Positions 1-7,140 of a DNA stretch of 12,945 bases are shown here, in pieces (positions within the stretch are counted from its first letter, which is position 1; the number at the start of each line of letters is the position of its first letter). The notes under the pieces were generated by a model. The model ran no database searches, was not told the DNA's origin, and saw only the letters and a list, made by a program, of their open reading frames with translations. Both the position numbers and the translations under genes were made by a program. The stretch covers positions 1 through 12,945 of the forward strand of contig JAIPJV010000025.1 of assembly GCA_021734005.1 (NCBI GenBank). Direction: 5' to 3'. Source of the stretch: Fidelibacterota bacterium (lineage in GTDB: Bacteria > Fidelibacterota > UBA2242 > JAFGTP01).

Positions 1-1206
1 TTCATCCCAGCCAATTAATTCACGGTGGTGCTTATTGAGAAATTTGCCAATCTCTTCAATAAAATGACTCTGTAATTCCTCTTCATCTTCAAGTCCCAAT
101 TCAGCCATTTTTTGCTGGCAATCGGGACAATTCTCCCAGCGGTCTTTAGGCGCTTCATCTCCACCAATATGGATATTTTGGGAAGGGAAAAGATCCATGA
201 CCTCTTTTAAAATATTTTTCATAAAAATGTAGGTTGAATCTTTGCTAGCGCATAAAATATCCTGAGAAATTCCCCAGCGGGTGCGAACTTCAAAAGGTCC
301 GCCAGTACATGAATATTGAGGATAAGCTGCCAGAGCAGCAACAGAATGGCCGGGCATCTCAATCTCAGGAATTACAGTAATGTGATTTTCCTGAGCATAA
401 GAAACAATCTCGCGAATCTCGTCCTGAGTATAATAACCACCATAAGGCTTACCATCGTATTGATTGGTTTTGCCAATAATAGTTTCTTTGCGAACAGATC
501 CGACCTTGGTCAGCTTGGGATATTTTTTGATTTCAATCCTCCAGCCCTGATCATCAGTCAAATGAAGATGGAGAGTATTTAATTTGTGATAGGCCAGGTA
601 ATCAATGTAGCGCTTTACAAAAGAAACCGGGAAAAAATGACGGACCACATCCAGATGCATTCCCCGATATTGAAAGCGGGGTTGATCTTCAATTTTTAGG
701 CAGGGAATAGCGATAGTTTCTTTGGGATAATTTTGCTGACGGCTAAAGACTTCGGCTGGAAGAAGTTGTAAAAAAGTTTGAATACCGTAGAAAATTCCAG
801 CAGGTTGACCGGCTTTAAGAACGACTTTATCATCTTGAACATGCAGGCTATAAGCTTCAGAGTCTTTTTTATTGAAATTATTAGTCAGCTGCAGTTCAAT
901 ATTTGTTAGATTATCAGGAGAATCCTGTCCGTCTAATCCAATTTTTTCTTCAGGTAGAATCTTTGACAATTTCTTGGCTAAATATTGAGATTCATTATTC
1001 AATCTATTATCGGATTTATCAACAATTTTTAGGCCATTACGTATGATTAATTCACCGGGAAGTTGCTTGAGATTTTTGGGGGCAGGTATTATTCGTATTG
1101 GTGTAATTTTCATTTCAGGTCTCTTACCGATTTTTATTAATGAACATTGAAACAGGAAGAGAGCAATAGTTAATATTATTAAGATCTGAATAAATTTTTT
1201 TAGCAT
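1..1206 (-). CDS. Beta-N-acetylhexosaminidase, glycoside hydrolase family 20 (3' end outside window)
   Basis: This gene removes terminal beta-linked N-acetylhexosamine residues from chitin oligomers, glycans or muropeptides; GH20 enzymes use substrate-assisted catalysis. The first 402 codons are present, starting at an ATG at 1206 and running off the left edge at 'LIGWDE'. Residues 5-21 form a hydrophobic export signal ending in L-F-Q-C21; this resembles a lipobox, but Gln before Cys is atypical, so lipidation is uncertain. Residues about 35-165 fit the GH20b N-terminal domain. The catalytic barrel starts near residue 175 (RGMHLDV) and contains HLHLTDDQGWR, EIEMPGH and the diagnostic HIGGDE at 346-351, where D350-E351 are the catalytic pair. 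A nearby WENCPDC segment matches Bacteroidetes-type GH20 enzymes as I remember them. It is separated from the upstream TPR gene by a terminator and has its own likely promoter. Family assignment is secure; the natural substrate is unknown. Confidence 0.95.
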   Translation of the reverse strand, partial: MLKKFIQILIILTIALFLFQCSLIKIGKRPEMKITPIRIIPAPKNLKQLPGELIIRNGLKIVDKSDNRLNNESQYLAKKLSKILPEEKIGLDGQDSPDNLTNIELQLTNNFNKKDSEAYSLHVQDDKVVLKAGQPAGIFYGIQTFLQLLPAEVFSRQQNYPKETIAIPCLKIEDQPRFQYRGMHLDVVRHFFPVSFVKRYIDYLAYHKLNTLHLHLTDDQGWRIEIKKYPKLTKVGSVRKETIIGKTNQYDGKPYGGYYTQDEIREIVSYAQENHITVIPEIEMPGHSVAALAAYPQYSCTGGPFEVRTRWGISQDILCASKDSTYIFMKNILKEVMDLFPSQNIHIGGDEAPKDRWENCPDCQQKMAELGLEDEEELQSHFIEEIGKFLNKHHRELIGWDE

Positions 1207-1228
1207 TTAAATCTCTTATGTAGGAGTG

Positions 1229-1256
1229 ATTATAAATTTTTTGTTCCAGCCTGGAA
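1229..1256 (-). promoter_or_regulatory. Likely promoter of the GH20 gene with a palindrome near the -35 position
   Basis: On the minus strand a perfect TATAAT (1229-1234) lies 22 bases before the GH20 start codon. The -35 region has no TTGACA-like hexamer. Instead, a 13-base palindrome TTCCAG-G-CTGGAA (1244-1256) ends about 10 bases upstream of the -10 box. A perfect -10 with no -35 but an inverted repeat in that position is the usual look of a promoter controlled by a DNA-binding protein. The regulator is not visible in the window. The role is inferred from position only. Confidence 0.45.
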
Positions 1257-1292
1257 TTAAATTTAATAAATATGTTTTTTAATTTTTATTGC

Positions 1293-1323
1293 AAAAAGGG
1301 GTGATTTTTATAAACCACCCCTT
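1293..1323 (-). terminator. Rho-independent terminator after the TPR gene
   Basis: On the minus strand AAGGGGTGGTTT, loop ATAA, AAATCACCCCTT form a 12-base-pair stem with one G-U pair and a 4-base loop (arms 1296-1307 and 1312-1323). Three further T follow, giving a run of five. It begins 32 bases after the TPR stop codon. It ends the unit that contains the TPR gene and separates it from the GH20 gene. There is no T run on the plus-strand side, so it acts in one direction. Confidence 0.9.
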
Positions 1324-1355
1324 ATAGATCAATTTAAATTTTGGTAATAAAATTT

Positions 1356-2639
1356 TTAGTTAGCCAGCTTGTCAAGATAAAATTGGGCTTTACTTTCATA
1401 TCTTGGGTCTTTTGCTGCTTGGCTAAAGTGAACTTTGGCTTTTGAACGCTGGCCTTCTTTGAGTTCGGCTTTACCCAATTCTAATAAAGCCGGTCCCCAG
1501 TTTGGTTTATAATTTAAACTATTGCTGGCTGCGGTGATTGCTTTTTTTGTTTGACCGGTTTCATTATAAGCCACAGCAAGACGATACCAGGGGATTGGCT
1601 CTTCGGATCTGTATTTTGTTGCTTTTTCCAGATATTTTACTGCTTTTTCATATTCTTCCAGCTGATTATAAACAGCACCTAGATTGGTGTAAGCCAGACC
1701 ATTTTCAGGCCGGAGTTTGATGAGTTTTTGATAAGCATCAGCTGATTTTTGGTTTTCATTCATTTTGTTATAGACAGAACCCAATTTATCCCAGGCATCT
1801 GCATATTGGTCATCAACTTCAAGAGCAGCTTGATAGGCTTCAACAGCTTTTTGTTGCTGGTTGGTAGCCCGGTATGTTTTCCCTTTCAGCATATAGGATT
1901 TGATATAGCGGGGATTGAGTTGAATTACTTTATCAGCATACTCAATGGCTTGTTCGTAATTACTATTGTGAAAATTAGCCAAACCAGAAAAGTAGAAACC
2001 ATAAAAATTGGTTGAATCAACCTGAGTTACTTTTTTGAAATTATCAAGTGCTTGGCTATAATTATTACGTTTTAGATTGGTAATACCTTTCTGAAGTAAA
2101 TTCTGGGTGATACCATTATACATTTCCTGGAATTTTTCTTCTTCAGGTTTAATCTCCATTGCTTTTCGAAGATATTCAGCGCCTTCCACAGGTTTGTCCA
2201 GGTTAAAGGATAACACCCGGGCAGCATGGAAGTAGGCAGCAGCGTAATTTGAATTTTCCTGAATCATTTCTTCATAGGTTTGCACTGCCTCAGCGTATTT
2301 ACCTTTGCTTTCCAGCCGCTGTGCTTCGGATCTCAAATTGGCAAAATTTCTCATCTTGTTGCTTATTTCACGATATTCCTGATTGCCACGATCAATATTA
2401 ATAGCTTTATTTACGTAAGTATTGGCCTGGGAAAGTTCTCCCATTTTAAAATAGATACGACCTAGAAGAAAATTAGCTCCAGCATTCTGCGGATTTTCTT
2501 CAACTATTTGTTTAGTAATATTTAAGGCTTCTTCGTAAAAACCGTCATTGAAAAGACTTTGAGCCTCTTCAAGATCCTGAGCAAAAAGGCTACCGGCTAT
2601 AAGCAGTACCGCAATTAGAATATGTAAAGATTTCATCAT
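1356..2639 (-). CDS. Exported tetratricopeptide-repeat (TPR) protein
   Basis: This is a protein of about 426-427 residues made almost entirely of TPR helical repeats, so it is probably a scaffold or adaptor in the periplasm; no enzymatic domain is seen. An N-terminal signal peptide (KSLHILIAVLLIAGSLFAQ) is followed by about ten TPR units from residue 21 to the C-terminus, with typical pairs such as 'AYTNLGAVYNQLEEYEKAVKYLEKA'-like spacing of 34 residues. The reading frame can be extended to a GTG at 2645, but the AGAGGAG Shine-Dalgarno lies on top of that codon. The two adjacent ATGs at 2639 and 2636 have proper spacing (5 and 8 bases), so I start at 2639; 2636 is equally possible. The gene lies 43 bases downstream of tRNA-Leu and is followed by a strong terminator. 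The specific function and partners are not known. Confidence 0.9.
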   Translation of the reverse strand: MMKSLHILIAVLLIAGSLFAQDLEEAQSLFNDGFYEEALNITKQIVEENPQNAGANFLLGRIYFKMGELSQANTYVNKAINIDRGNQEYREISNKMRNFANLRSEAQRLESKGKYAEAVQTYEEMIQENSNYAAAYFHAARVLSFNLDKPVEGAEYLRKAMEIKPEEEKFQEMYNGITQNLLQKGITNLKRNNYSQALDNFKKVTQVDSTNFYGFYFSGLANFHNSNYEQAIEYADKVIQLNPRYIKSYMLKGKTYRATNQQQKAVEAYQAALEVDDQYADAWDKLGSVYNKMNENQKSADAYQKLIKLRPENGLAYTNLGAVYNQLEEYEKAVKYLEKATKYRSEEPIPWYRLAVAYNETGQTKKAITAASNSLNYKPNWGPALLELGKAELKEGQRSKAKVHFSQAAKDPRYESKAQFYLDKLAN

Positions 2640-2682
2640 AACCACTCCTCTTTATATTAGTTTACTTCATGAAAAGGAACAG

Positions 2683-2768
2683 TGCCGAGGACGAGATTCG
2701 AACTCGTACAGGTTAAAACACCCACATGGCCCTCAACCATGCGTGTCTACCAATTCCACCACCTCGGC
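2683..2768 (-). tRNA. tRNA-Leu, anticodon GAG
   Basis: An 86-base class II tRNA. The acceptor stem is GCCGAGG/CCTCGGC with discriminator A at 2683. The anticodon stem CATGG/CCATG encloses the loop TTGAGGG, giving anticodon GAG (2732-2734), which reads CUC and CUU leucine codons. A long variable arm (GGT/ACC stem) and a T arm ACGAG-TTCGAAT-CTCGT are present, as expected for tRNA-Leu. The 3' CCA is not encoded (the next bases are CTG), so it must be added by nucleotidyltransferase. It sits 14 bases after secG and 43 bases before the TPR gene on the same strand, with no promoter or terminator seen on either side. Confidence 0.97.
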
Positions 2769-2782
2769 ATACAATATCCTTT

Positions 2783-3172
2783 TTAATTTGTATTTTCGTT
2801 TTGGGGCTGTTGTGGTTGTTGCTGAGCTCCCTGCCCCGGATTTACAGGCACATCTCCCTGGGGAGCGGGTAAATTAGCAGCCGGTGCTGTATTTCTGTTG
2901 GCTCTTTCCTGGATAACGCTTTGTTCACTTCCTCCACCAGAAGGTCCTGAACTCAGGGTAATTAAAAGCGTTACCACAAAAAAGGATACAGCCAGGCCGG
3001 TAGTGAATTTTGAAAGCATAGAAGCCGCTGTTCGGGCTCCAAACAAATTACCACCGCCCATTGAGCCACCAAAGGTGCCGCCCAGAGCATTGCCTTTATC
3101 AGTTTGCATTAATACTGTGATAATCAGTAATAATGCGATTAAAACATGTAATATTAATAAAAAAGTGTACAC
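2783..3172 (-). CDS. secG: Preprotein translocase subunit SecG
   Basis: SecG is the small accessory subunit of the SecYEG channel in the inner membrane and helps SecA-driven export. The 129-residue product has the two-helix SecG layout: helix 1 at residues 2-22 (ending in LMQTDKG), a Gly-rich loop (GGTFGGSMGGGNLFGAR, 31-47) and helix 2 at about 55-73. The segment RTAASMLSKFTTGLA before helix 2 is typical of the family. After residue 76 comes a hydrophilic tail of about 50 residues rich in Gly, Pro, Gln and Asn, making it longer than many SecG proteins. The start is a GTG at 3172, supported by AAGGTGG six bases upstream. The gene begins 16 bases after the tpiA stop, so it is probably cotranscribed with pgk-tpiA. 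Confidence 0.93.
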   Translation of the reverse strand: MYTFLLILHVLIALLLIITVLMQTDKGNALGGTFGGSMGGGNLFGARTAASMLSKFTTGLAVSFFVVTLLITLSSGPSGGGSEQSVIQERANRNTAPAANLPAPQGDVPVNPGQGAQQQPQQPQNENTN

Positions 3173-3188
3173 TAAAGACCACCTTGCT

Positions 3189-3956
3189 TTATGTTAAATA
3201 TTCTTCTACTATTTGGATAATTTCATAAAAGCTTTTCACTTTTAAACTAGCCCCACCAACCAAAAATCCATCAATATTTTCTGTCTCGATCAATTCCTGG
3301 GCATTGTGAGGTTTGACGCTTCCACCATAAAGAATCTTCAGATCGTCAGCAATTTTACTGCTATATTTCTCGGCTGTCAATTCTCTGATCAGCTTATGAG
3401 CTTTACCAGCCTGTTCAGGAGTTGCTGTCTCGCCTGTCCCAATTGCCCAAACTGGTTCATAAGCTACGATACTTTTGGAAAAATCTTCCTCTGAAATATT
3501 CTCAAAAGCTGATTCATACTGAGTTTTGAGTCTGTCAGCAGTTTTACCGCCTTTTCTTTCTTCGAGTTTTTCACCAACACAGAGAATTGGTTTTAAACCG
3601 GATTCATAGGCTTTGTCAACCTTTTTCTTGATCATTTCATCGGGTTCATTAAAAACATGCCGTCTTTCAGAATGCCCCAGGATAACATATTCACAATTAG
3701 TAGATTTGAGCATTTTTGCTGAAATCTCACCAGTATAGGCCCCCGAGTCTTCATAATGCATGTTTTGACCGGAAAGTTTTACGATCGTATCTTCAAGAAT
3801 TTCGTTCATGTTAAAGAGCGACGTATAAGGCGGAGATAATATAACGCCTGTTTTCTTTATATTCAATAGTTTTTTTGACAATTTTTCGGCAAAATCAACT
3901 GATTCGGCTACGTCTTTATTCATCTTCCAATTTGATGCTACTATTTTTTCTGACAT
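3189..3956 (-). CDS. tpiA: Triose-phosphate isomerase
   Basis: This enzyme interconverts dihydroxyacetone phosphate and glyceraldehyde 3-phosphate in glycolysis and gluconeogenesis, in the cytoplasm. At 255 residues it has the normal length. All catalytic residues can be seen: N9 and K11 in SNWKMN, H95 in ILGHSERR, E167 in AYEPVWAIGTG (whose following residues form flexible loop 6). The phosphate-binding GGS (211-213) and GG (234-235) are also present. The ATG at 3956 is preceded by GGAGT at good spacing and lies 8 bases after the pgk stop. The order pgk-tpiA-secG is a familiar bacterial arrangement. Nothing suggests loss of activity. Confidence 0.98.
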   Translation of the reverse strand: MSEKIVASNWKMNKDVAESVDFAEKLSKKLLNIKKTGVILSPPYTSLFNMNEILEDTIVKLSGQNMHYEDSGAYTGEISAKMLKSTNCEYVILGHSERRHVFNEPDEMIKKKVDKAYESGLKPILCVGEKLEERKGGKTADRLKTQYESAFENISEEDFSKSIVAYEPVWAIGTGETATPEQAGKAHKLIRELTAEKYSSKIADDLKILYGGSVKPHNAQELIETENIDGFLVGGASLKVKSFYEIIQIVEEYLT

Positions 3957-3964
3957 GTTTACTC

Positions 3965-5158
3965 CTATTTTTCTGAGATTAATTCGAGCGGTTCCATTTT
4001 TTCTCCACCGATCAGAGCCAAAGAGGCTCCGCCACCTGTTGAAACGTGGCTAACCTGTTCCATTAAACCGGCTTCTTTGATAGCAGAGGCTGAATCGCCA
4101 CCACCAATAATTGTGATTGCACCTTTTGCAGTAATATCTGCTAATTTATGAGCAATCTTGAAGGTTCCTTTTGAAAATTTTTCAATTTCAAAAACTCCCA
4201 TTGGACCATTCCAGAGAACAGTTTTGCTATTTTCCAGAATTTCTAAAAAATTATCGATTGTTTTTTCGCCAATATCAAGTCCCATTTCACCATCGGGAAT
4301 AGAGTCAACATCAACTGTGTGGGCGGGAACATTTTCTTCCATTTCTTCAGCACAAACAACATCAACAGGAAGGGTGAGTTTGCAATTTACTTCTTTTGCT
4401 TTTTCCATTAAATCTTTGGCAAGATCGAGTTTTTCTTCTTCAACTAATGAATTTCCTACATCATAACCTTTGGCTTTCAGGAATGTGAAGCACATACCGC
4501 CGCCAATTAAAAGGTGATCGGCTTTTTTGATAATTTTGTCAATGATCTGAATCTTATCGGAAACTTTTGCTCCCCCCATAACAGCTGTGTAGGGATGAGT
4601 AGGATTGGAAACTTTGCCTTTCAGGAATTTGATCTCTTTTTCAACCAGATCGCCAATAGCCCGCTGTTCAAAATGTTCTGCAACTCCAGCCATAGAAGCG
4701 TGGGCCCGGTGGCAGGTGCCAAATGCATTGTTTACATAAACGTCGCCAAGAGCAGACAGCTGTTCGGCGAATTCCGGATCATTGGCTTTTTCGCCAGCGT
4801 GGAAACGCAGATTCTCCAGCAGAATTACACTGCCTTTTTTGGCAGAATTGACAATTTCTTCAGCAACATCGCCAACACAATCTGTTGTAAAAGCAACATG
4901 TTTGAAATGATTCCTCAAATATTCAGCAACTGGCTTTAGGCTCAATTCTTTTACAACTTGACCTTTGGGGCGTCCTAAATGGGACATCAAGACAACTCTG
5001 GCACCCTGATCAATCAGTTTGTTTATTGTAGGTATTGCAGCCTGAATTCTAAAATCATCGGTGATTCTCTGATTATTATCGAGGGGAACATTAAAATCGA
5101 CCCTCATCAATACTCTCTTTCCTTCTACCTGTAAATCATCTACTGTTAATAAACTCAT
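3965..5158 (-). CDS. pgk: Phosphoglycerate kinase
   Basis: This enzyme transfers phosphate from 1,3-bisphosphoglycerate to ADP, the first ATP-forming step of glycolysis. The 397-residue monomer type is complete. Signature motifs are present in order: RVLMRVDFNVP (15-25), SHLGRP (59-64), substrate-binding R118 in ENLRFH, GGAKVSDK (195-202), NGPMGVFE (317-324), GGGDSASA (352-359) and STGGGASL (373-380). The ATG at 5158 follows GGAAGG at about 8 bases. It is the first gene of its cluster: the 140 bases before it hold a sigma70-like promoter, and tpiA follows after 8 bases. Confidence 0.98.
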   Translation of the reverse strand: MSLLTVDDLQVEGKRVLMRVDFNVPLDNNQRITDDFRIQAAIPTINKLIDQGARVVLMSHLGRPKGQVVKELSLKPVAEYLRNHFKHVAFTTDCVGDVAEEIVNSAKKGSVILLENLRFHAGEKANDPEFAEQLSALGDVYVNNAFGTCHRAHASMAGVAEHFEQRAIGDLVEKEIKFLKGKVSNPTHPYTAVMGGAKVSDKIQIIDKIIKKADHLLIGGGMCFTFLKAKGYDVGNSLVEEEKLDLAKDLMEKAKEVNCKLTLPVDVVCAEEMEENVPAHTVDVDSIPDGEMGLDIGEKTIDNFLEILENSKTVLWNGPMGVFEIEKFSKGTFKIAHKLADITAKGAITIIGGGDSASAIKEAGLMEQVSHVSTGGGASLALIGGEKMEPLELISEK

Positions 5159-5196
5159 ATTTTACCTTCCTTTTTTATTGTCTCTTGCAACCCTGT

Positions 5197-5225
5197 ATTT
5201 TACTTTTTTAGATATATTTATTCAA
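5197..5225 (-). promoter_or_regulatory. Likely sigma70-type promoter of pgk-tpiA-secG
   Basis: On the minus strand TTGAAT (5220-5225), a 17-base spacer and TAAAAT (5197-5202) lie about 40 bases before the pgk start codon. Each box differs from consensus at few positions and the spacing is ideal. The region is AT-rich, so a chance match is possible. No operator is obvious. Confidence 0.5.
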
Positions 5226-5227
5226 GT

Positions 5228-5254
5228 AAAAAAATTCTTATATACAAATTAGAA
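5228..5254 (-). terminator. Possible weak terminator after mlaF
   Basis: On the minus strand TTCT...AGAA forms a short stem (4 pairs, plus 2 after a mismatch) followed immediately by seven T, about 45 bases after the mlaF stop codon. The T run is good but the stem is weak and AT-only except for one pair. Some read-through from the MCE operon into pgk is therefore plausible. Confidence 0.3.
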
Positions 5255-5298
5255 CTTCAACTAATCTGTTTTTGTAACTTATAAAACCCGTTATTGTT

Positions 5299-6021
5299 TC
5301 AATTGCTGCTGAAAAATTGTATGATTTCACCAATATTGCTATGCTGAATCTGTTCATAAGAGCCCTGAAAAAGGATTCTACCATCGTGTAAAAAGACAAT
5401 ATTATCTGCTATTCTTCTTACGCTTGATAGCTCATGGGTAACAATTACAATTGTCATCTCAAGTTGCTGTTTTAATTTTACGAGCAAATTATCAAGGGAA
5501 GCGCTTGTAATCGGATCCAACCCGGCTGAGGGTTCATCGCAGAATAATAACCTGGGATCAAGGGCTATCGCCCGGGCAACTGCAGCCCGTTTTTTCATAC
5601 CACCGGATAGTTCAGATGGCAGCAATGAACCAGATTCTTCCAGATTGACCAGATTCAATTTGGCGTCGATGATTTGATTAATGATTTTGTCAGGAAGATT
5701 GGTGTGCTGTTTGAGGGGAATGCTGATATTTTCAGCGACTGACAAAGAATTGAGCAAGGCTCCATTTTGAAACACCATTCCAATTTTTGTTAATTGATTG
5801 CGAAAATCCGAGGAATCAACATCAGTTTGAAATATTTTTATAGAGCCCTGAGCAATTGGCTGCAACTGGAGTAAACTTTTTATCAGGGTGGTCTTTCCAC
5901 AACCACTTCCACCCAGAATAGCTGTGATCTTACCTTCAGGAATCATTAAATTGATATCTTCCAGTACAGTGAAATCACCGTATTTTACTTCCAGATCATT
6001 AATTTCTATAATTGGTTCCAT
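5299..6021 (-). CDS. mlaF: MlaF-type ABC transporter ATPase (MCE lipid transport)
   Basis: This is the ATPase that powers an MCE-family (Mla-like) phospholipid transporter on the cytoplasmic face of the inner membrane. At 240 residues it is a single complete nucleotide-binding domain. Motifs: Walker A GGSGCGKT (37-44), Q-loop Q85 in VFQNGALL, ABC signature LSGGM (138-142) followed by KKRAAVARA, Walker B LLFCDEP (D162, E163), D-loop SAGLDP (165-170) and H-loop H196. The 'FQ-x-GALL' and 'LSGGMKKR' wording is typical of the MlaF/MkL subfamily rather than of other ABC importers. It starts 10 bases after the MlaE stop codon with only a weak ribosome site, so translation is probably coupled. It is the last gene of its operon, whereas in many Mla operons the ATPase gene comes first. 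Confidence 0.95.
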   Translation of the reverse strand: MEPIIEINDLEVKYGDFTVLEDINLMIPEGKITAILGGSGCGKTTLIKSLLQLQPIAQGSIKIFQTDVDSSDFRNQLTKIGMVFQNGALLNSLSVAENISIPLKQHTNLPDKIINQIIDAKLNLVNLEESGSLLPSELSGGMKKRAAVARAIALDPRLLFCDEPSAGLDPITSASLDNLLVKLKQQLEMTIVIVTHELSSVRRIADNIVFLHDGRILFQGSYEQIQHSNIGEIIQFFSSN

Positions 6022-6031
6022 ATTGGTTATC

Positions 6032-7099
6032 TCATATCATATAAAATAGACTAAATAAAGCATCGAGTACAATTACTGCAAACACTGAGGCTACTACCGA
6101 TTTTGTAGTAACTTTGCCAACGCCTTCAGCCCCGCCTGTTACTTTGAATCCGAAATAGATTCCAATGATTACAATTACCCAGGCAAAGAAAACACTTTTG
6201 CTTAGACCGATCACCTGATCTTTGAGAGTTAGAAAATTGAACATCTCATTAATATAGGCAACTGCTGATAGATTTAAATAGTAAACAGCAACAAGCAATC
6301 CGGCAAAAATTCCCAGAAAAGTAGCCATCGTTACCAGAAGAGGCATGCAGATTGTCATGGCCAGAAACTTGGGGACAACCAGAAAACGGATTGGGTTAAT
6401 TGACATGGTTCGCAGAGCATCTAATTCTTCAGAAATTTTCATGGTAGCGATCTCAGATGTAAAAGCTGATCCACTTCGACCGGCTACAATAATAGCAGTC
6501 ATCATCGGCCCCATTTCCCGCACCATGGAAATTCCAACCAGATCGGCGATATAAATATTGGCACCTAACTGGCGCAGCTGAGCAGAAGATTGCAGAGCCA
6601 GAATCAATCCCAAAATAAAAGAAAGCAGGCCTATTATTCCGACAGCATTTACGCCAATGAGAACGCTTTGCTGAATTATTGATCCTTTTCGTCGATGTTT
6701 ACCTGTGAATAGATCATGGAGACTCCAGTAAAAGACATCAGCAGACAAGTACAGACCGGATATAAAATTATTGCCAGAAGTAAAAAAATTTTCACCCAGA
6801 TTCTCAAAGAAATTAGGGCGCTGTTTTTCTCTATATTTCTCAGATTTTTGAACACTGAAAGTTTTGATAGTCTCTTTGATTTCAGGGCTGACATTCTGGA
6901 GTTCGGGAATCAATTCGGATTCACTTTTGATAATGTCGAGAAAAGCGACTCCGGCGCTGTCTATTCTATAAACTTCTTTGAGATCAATGCGTTCAATTGA
7001 ATTTTTCTCAGAAGACTGCCGATAGTCATCATAAATCCTGCCTACTGTATCTTTTGTCAGAGGCCCTGATAAATAGATTGTAGCATTAATTATTTTCAT
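6032..7099 (-). CDS. mlaE: MlaE-type permease with N-terminal STAS (MlaB-like) domain
   Basis: This is the inner-membrane permease of the MCE lipid transporter; it forms the dimer that MlaF drives and MlaD sits on. The 355 residues hold two modules. Residues 1 to about 85 form a STAS domain, with the strand-turn IDSAGVAFL at 46-54 where MlaB proteins have their conserved Ser/Thr. Residues about 100-355 are the MlaE domain, with hydrophobic helices near 145-170, 185-212, 238-272 and 300-355. The family hallmark is seen as REMGP (194-198), AGRSGSAF (206-213) and EELDALRTM (224-232). The fusion replaces a separate mlaB gene. The ATG at 7099 has no close Shine-Dalgarno (an AAGGGAG lies 23 bases upstream) but an in-frame stop just before it rules out a longer form. 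Confidence 0.94.
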   Translation of the reverse strand: MKIINATIYLSGPLTKDTVGRIYDDYRQSSEKNSIERIDLKEVYRIDSAGVAFLDIIKSESELIPELQNVSPEIKETIKTFSVQKSEKYREKQRPNFFENLGENFFTSGNNFISGLYLSADVFYWSLHDLFTGKHRRKGSIIQQSVLIGVNAVGIIGLLSFILGLILALQSSAQLRQLGANIYIADLVGISMVREMGPMMTAIIVAGRSGSAFTSEIATMKISEELDALRTMSINPIRFLVVPKFLAMTICMPLLVTMATFLGIFAGLLVAVYYLNLSAVAYINEMFNFLTLKDQVIGLSKSVFFAWVIVIIGIYFGFKVTGGAEGVGKVTTKSVVASVFAVIVLDALFSLFYMI

Positions 7100-7140
7100 A
7101 ATATACTATCTGGAAAAAATGACTCCCTTACTTTTTTGAA

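Noticed and set aside
2640..2645. GTG at 2645 as the start of the TPR protein
   Set aside because: The Shine-Dalgarno AGAGGAG would overlap this codon; the ATGs at 2639 and 2636 are correctly spaced.
4514..4939. A 141-codon open frame on the plus strand
   Set aside because: It is antisense to pgk, whose motifs are intact across the same bases.
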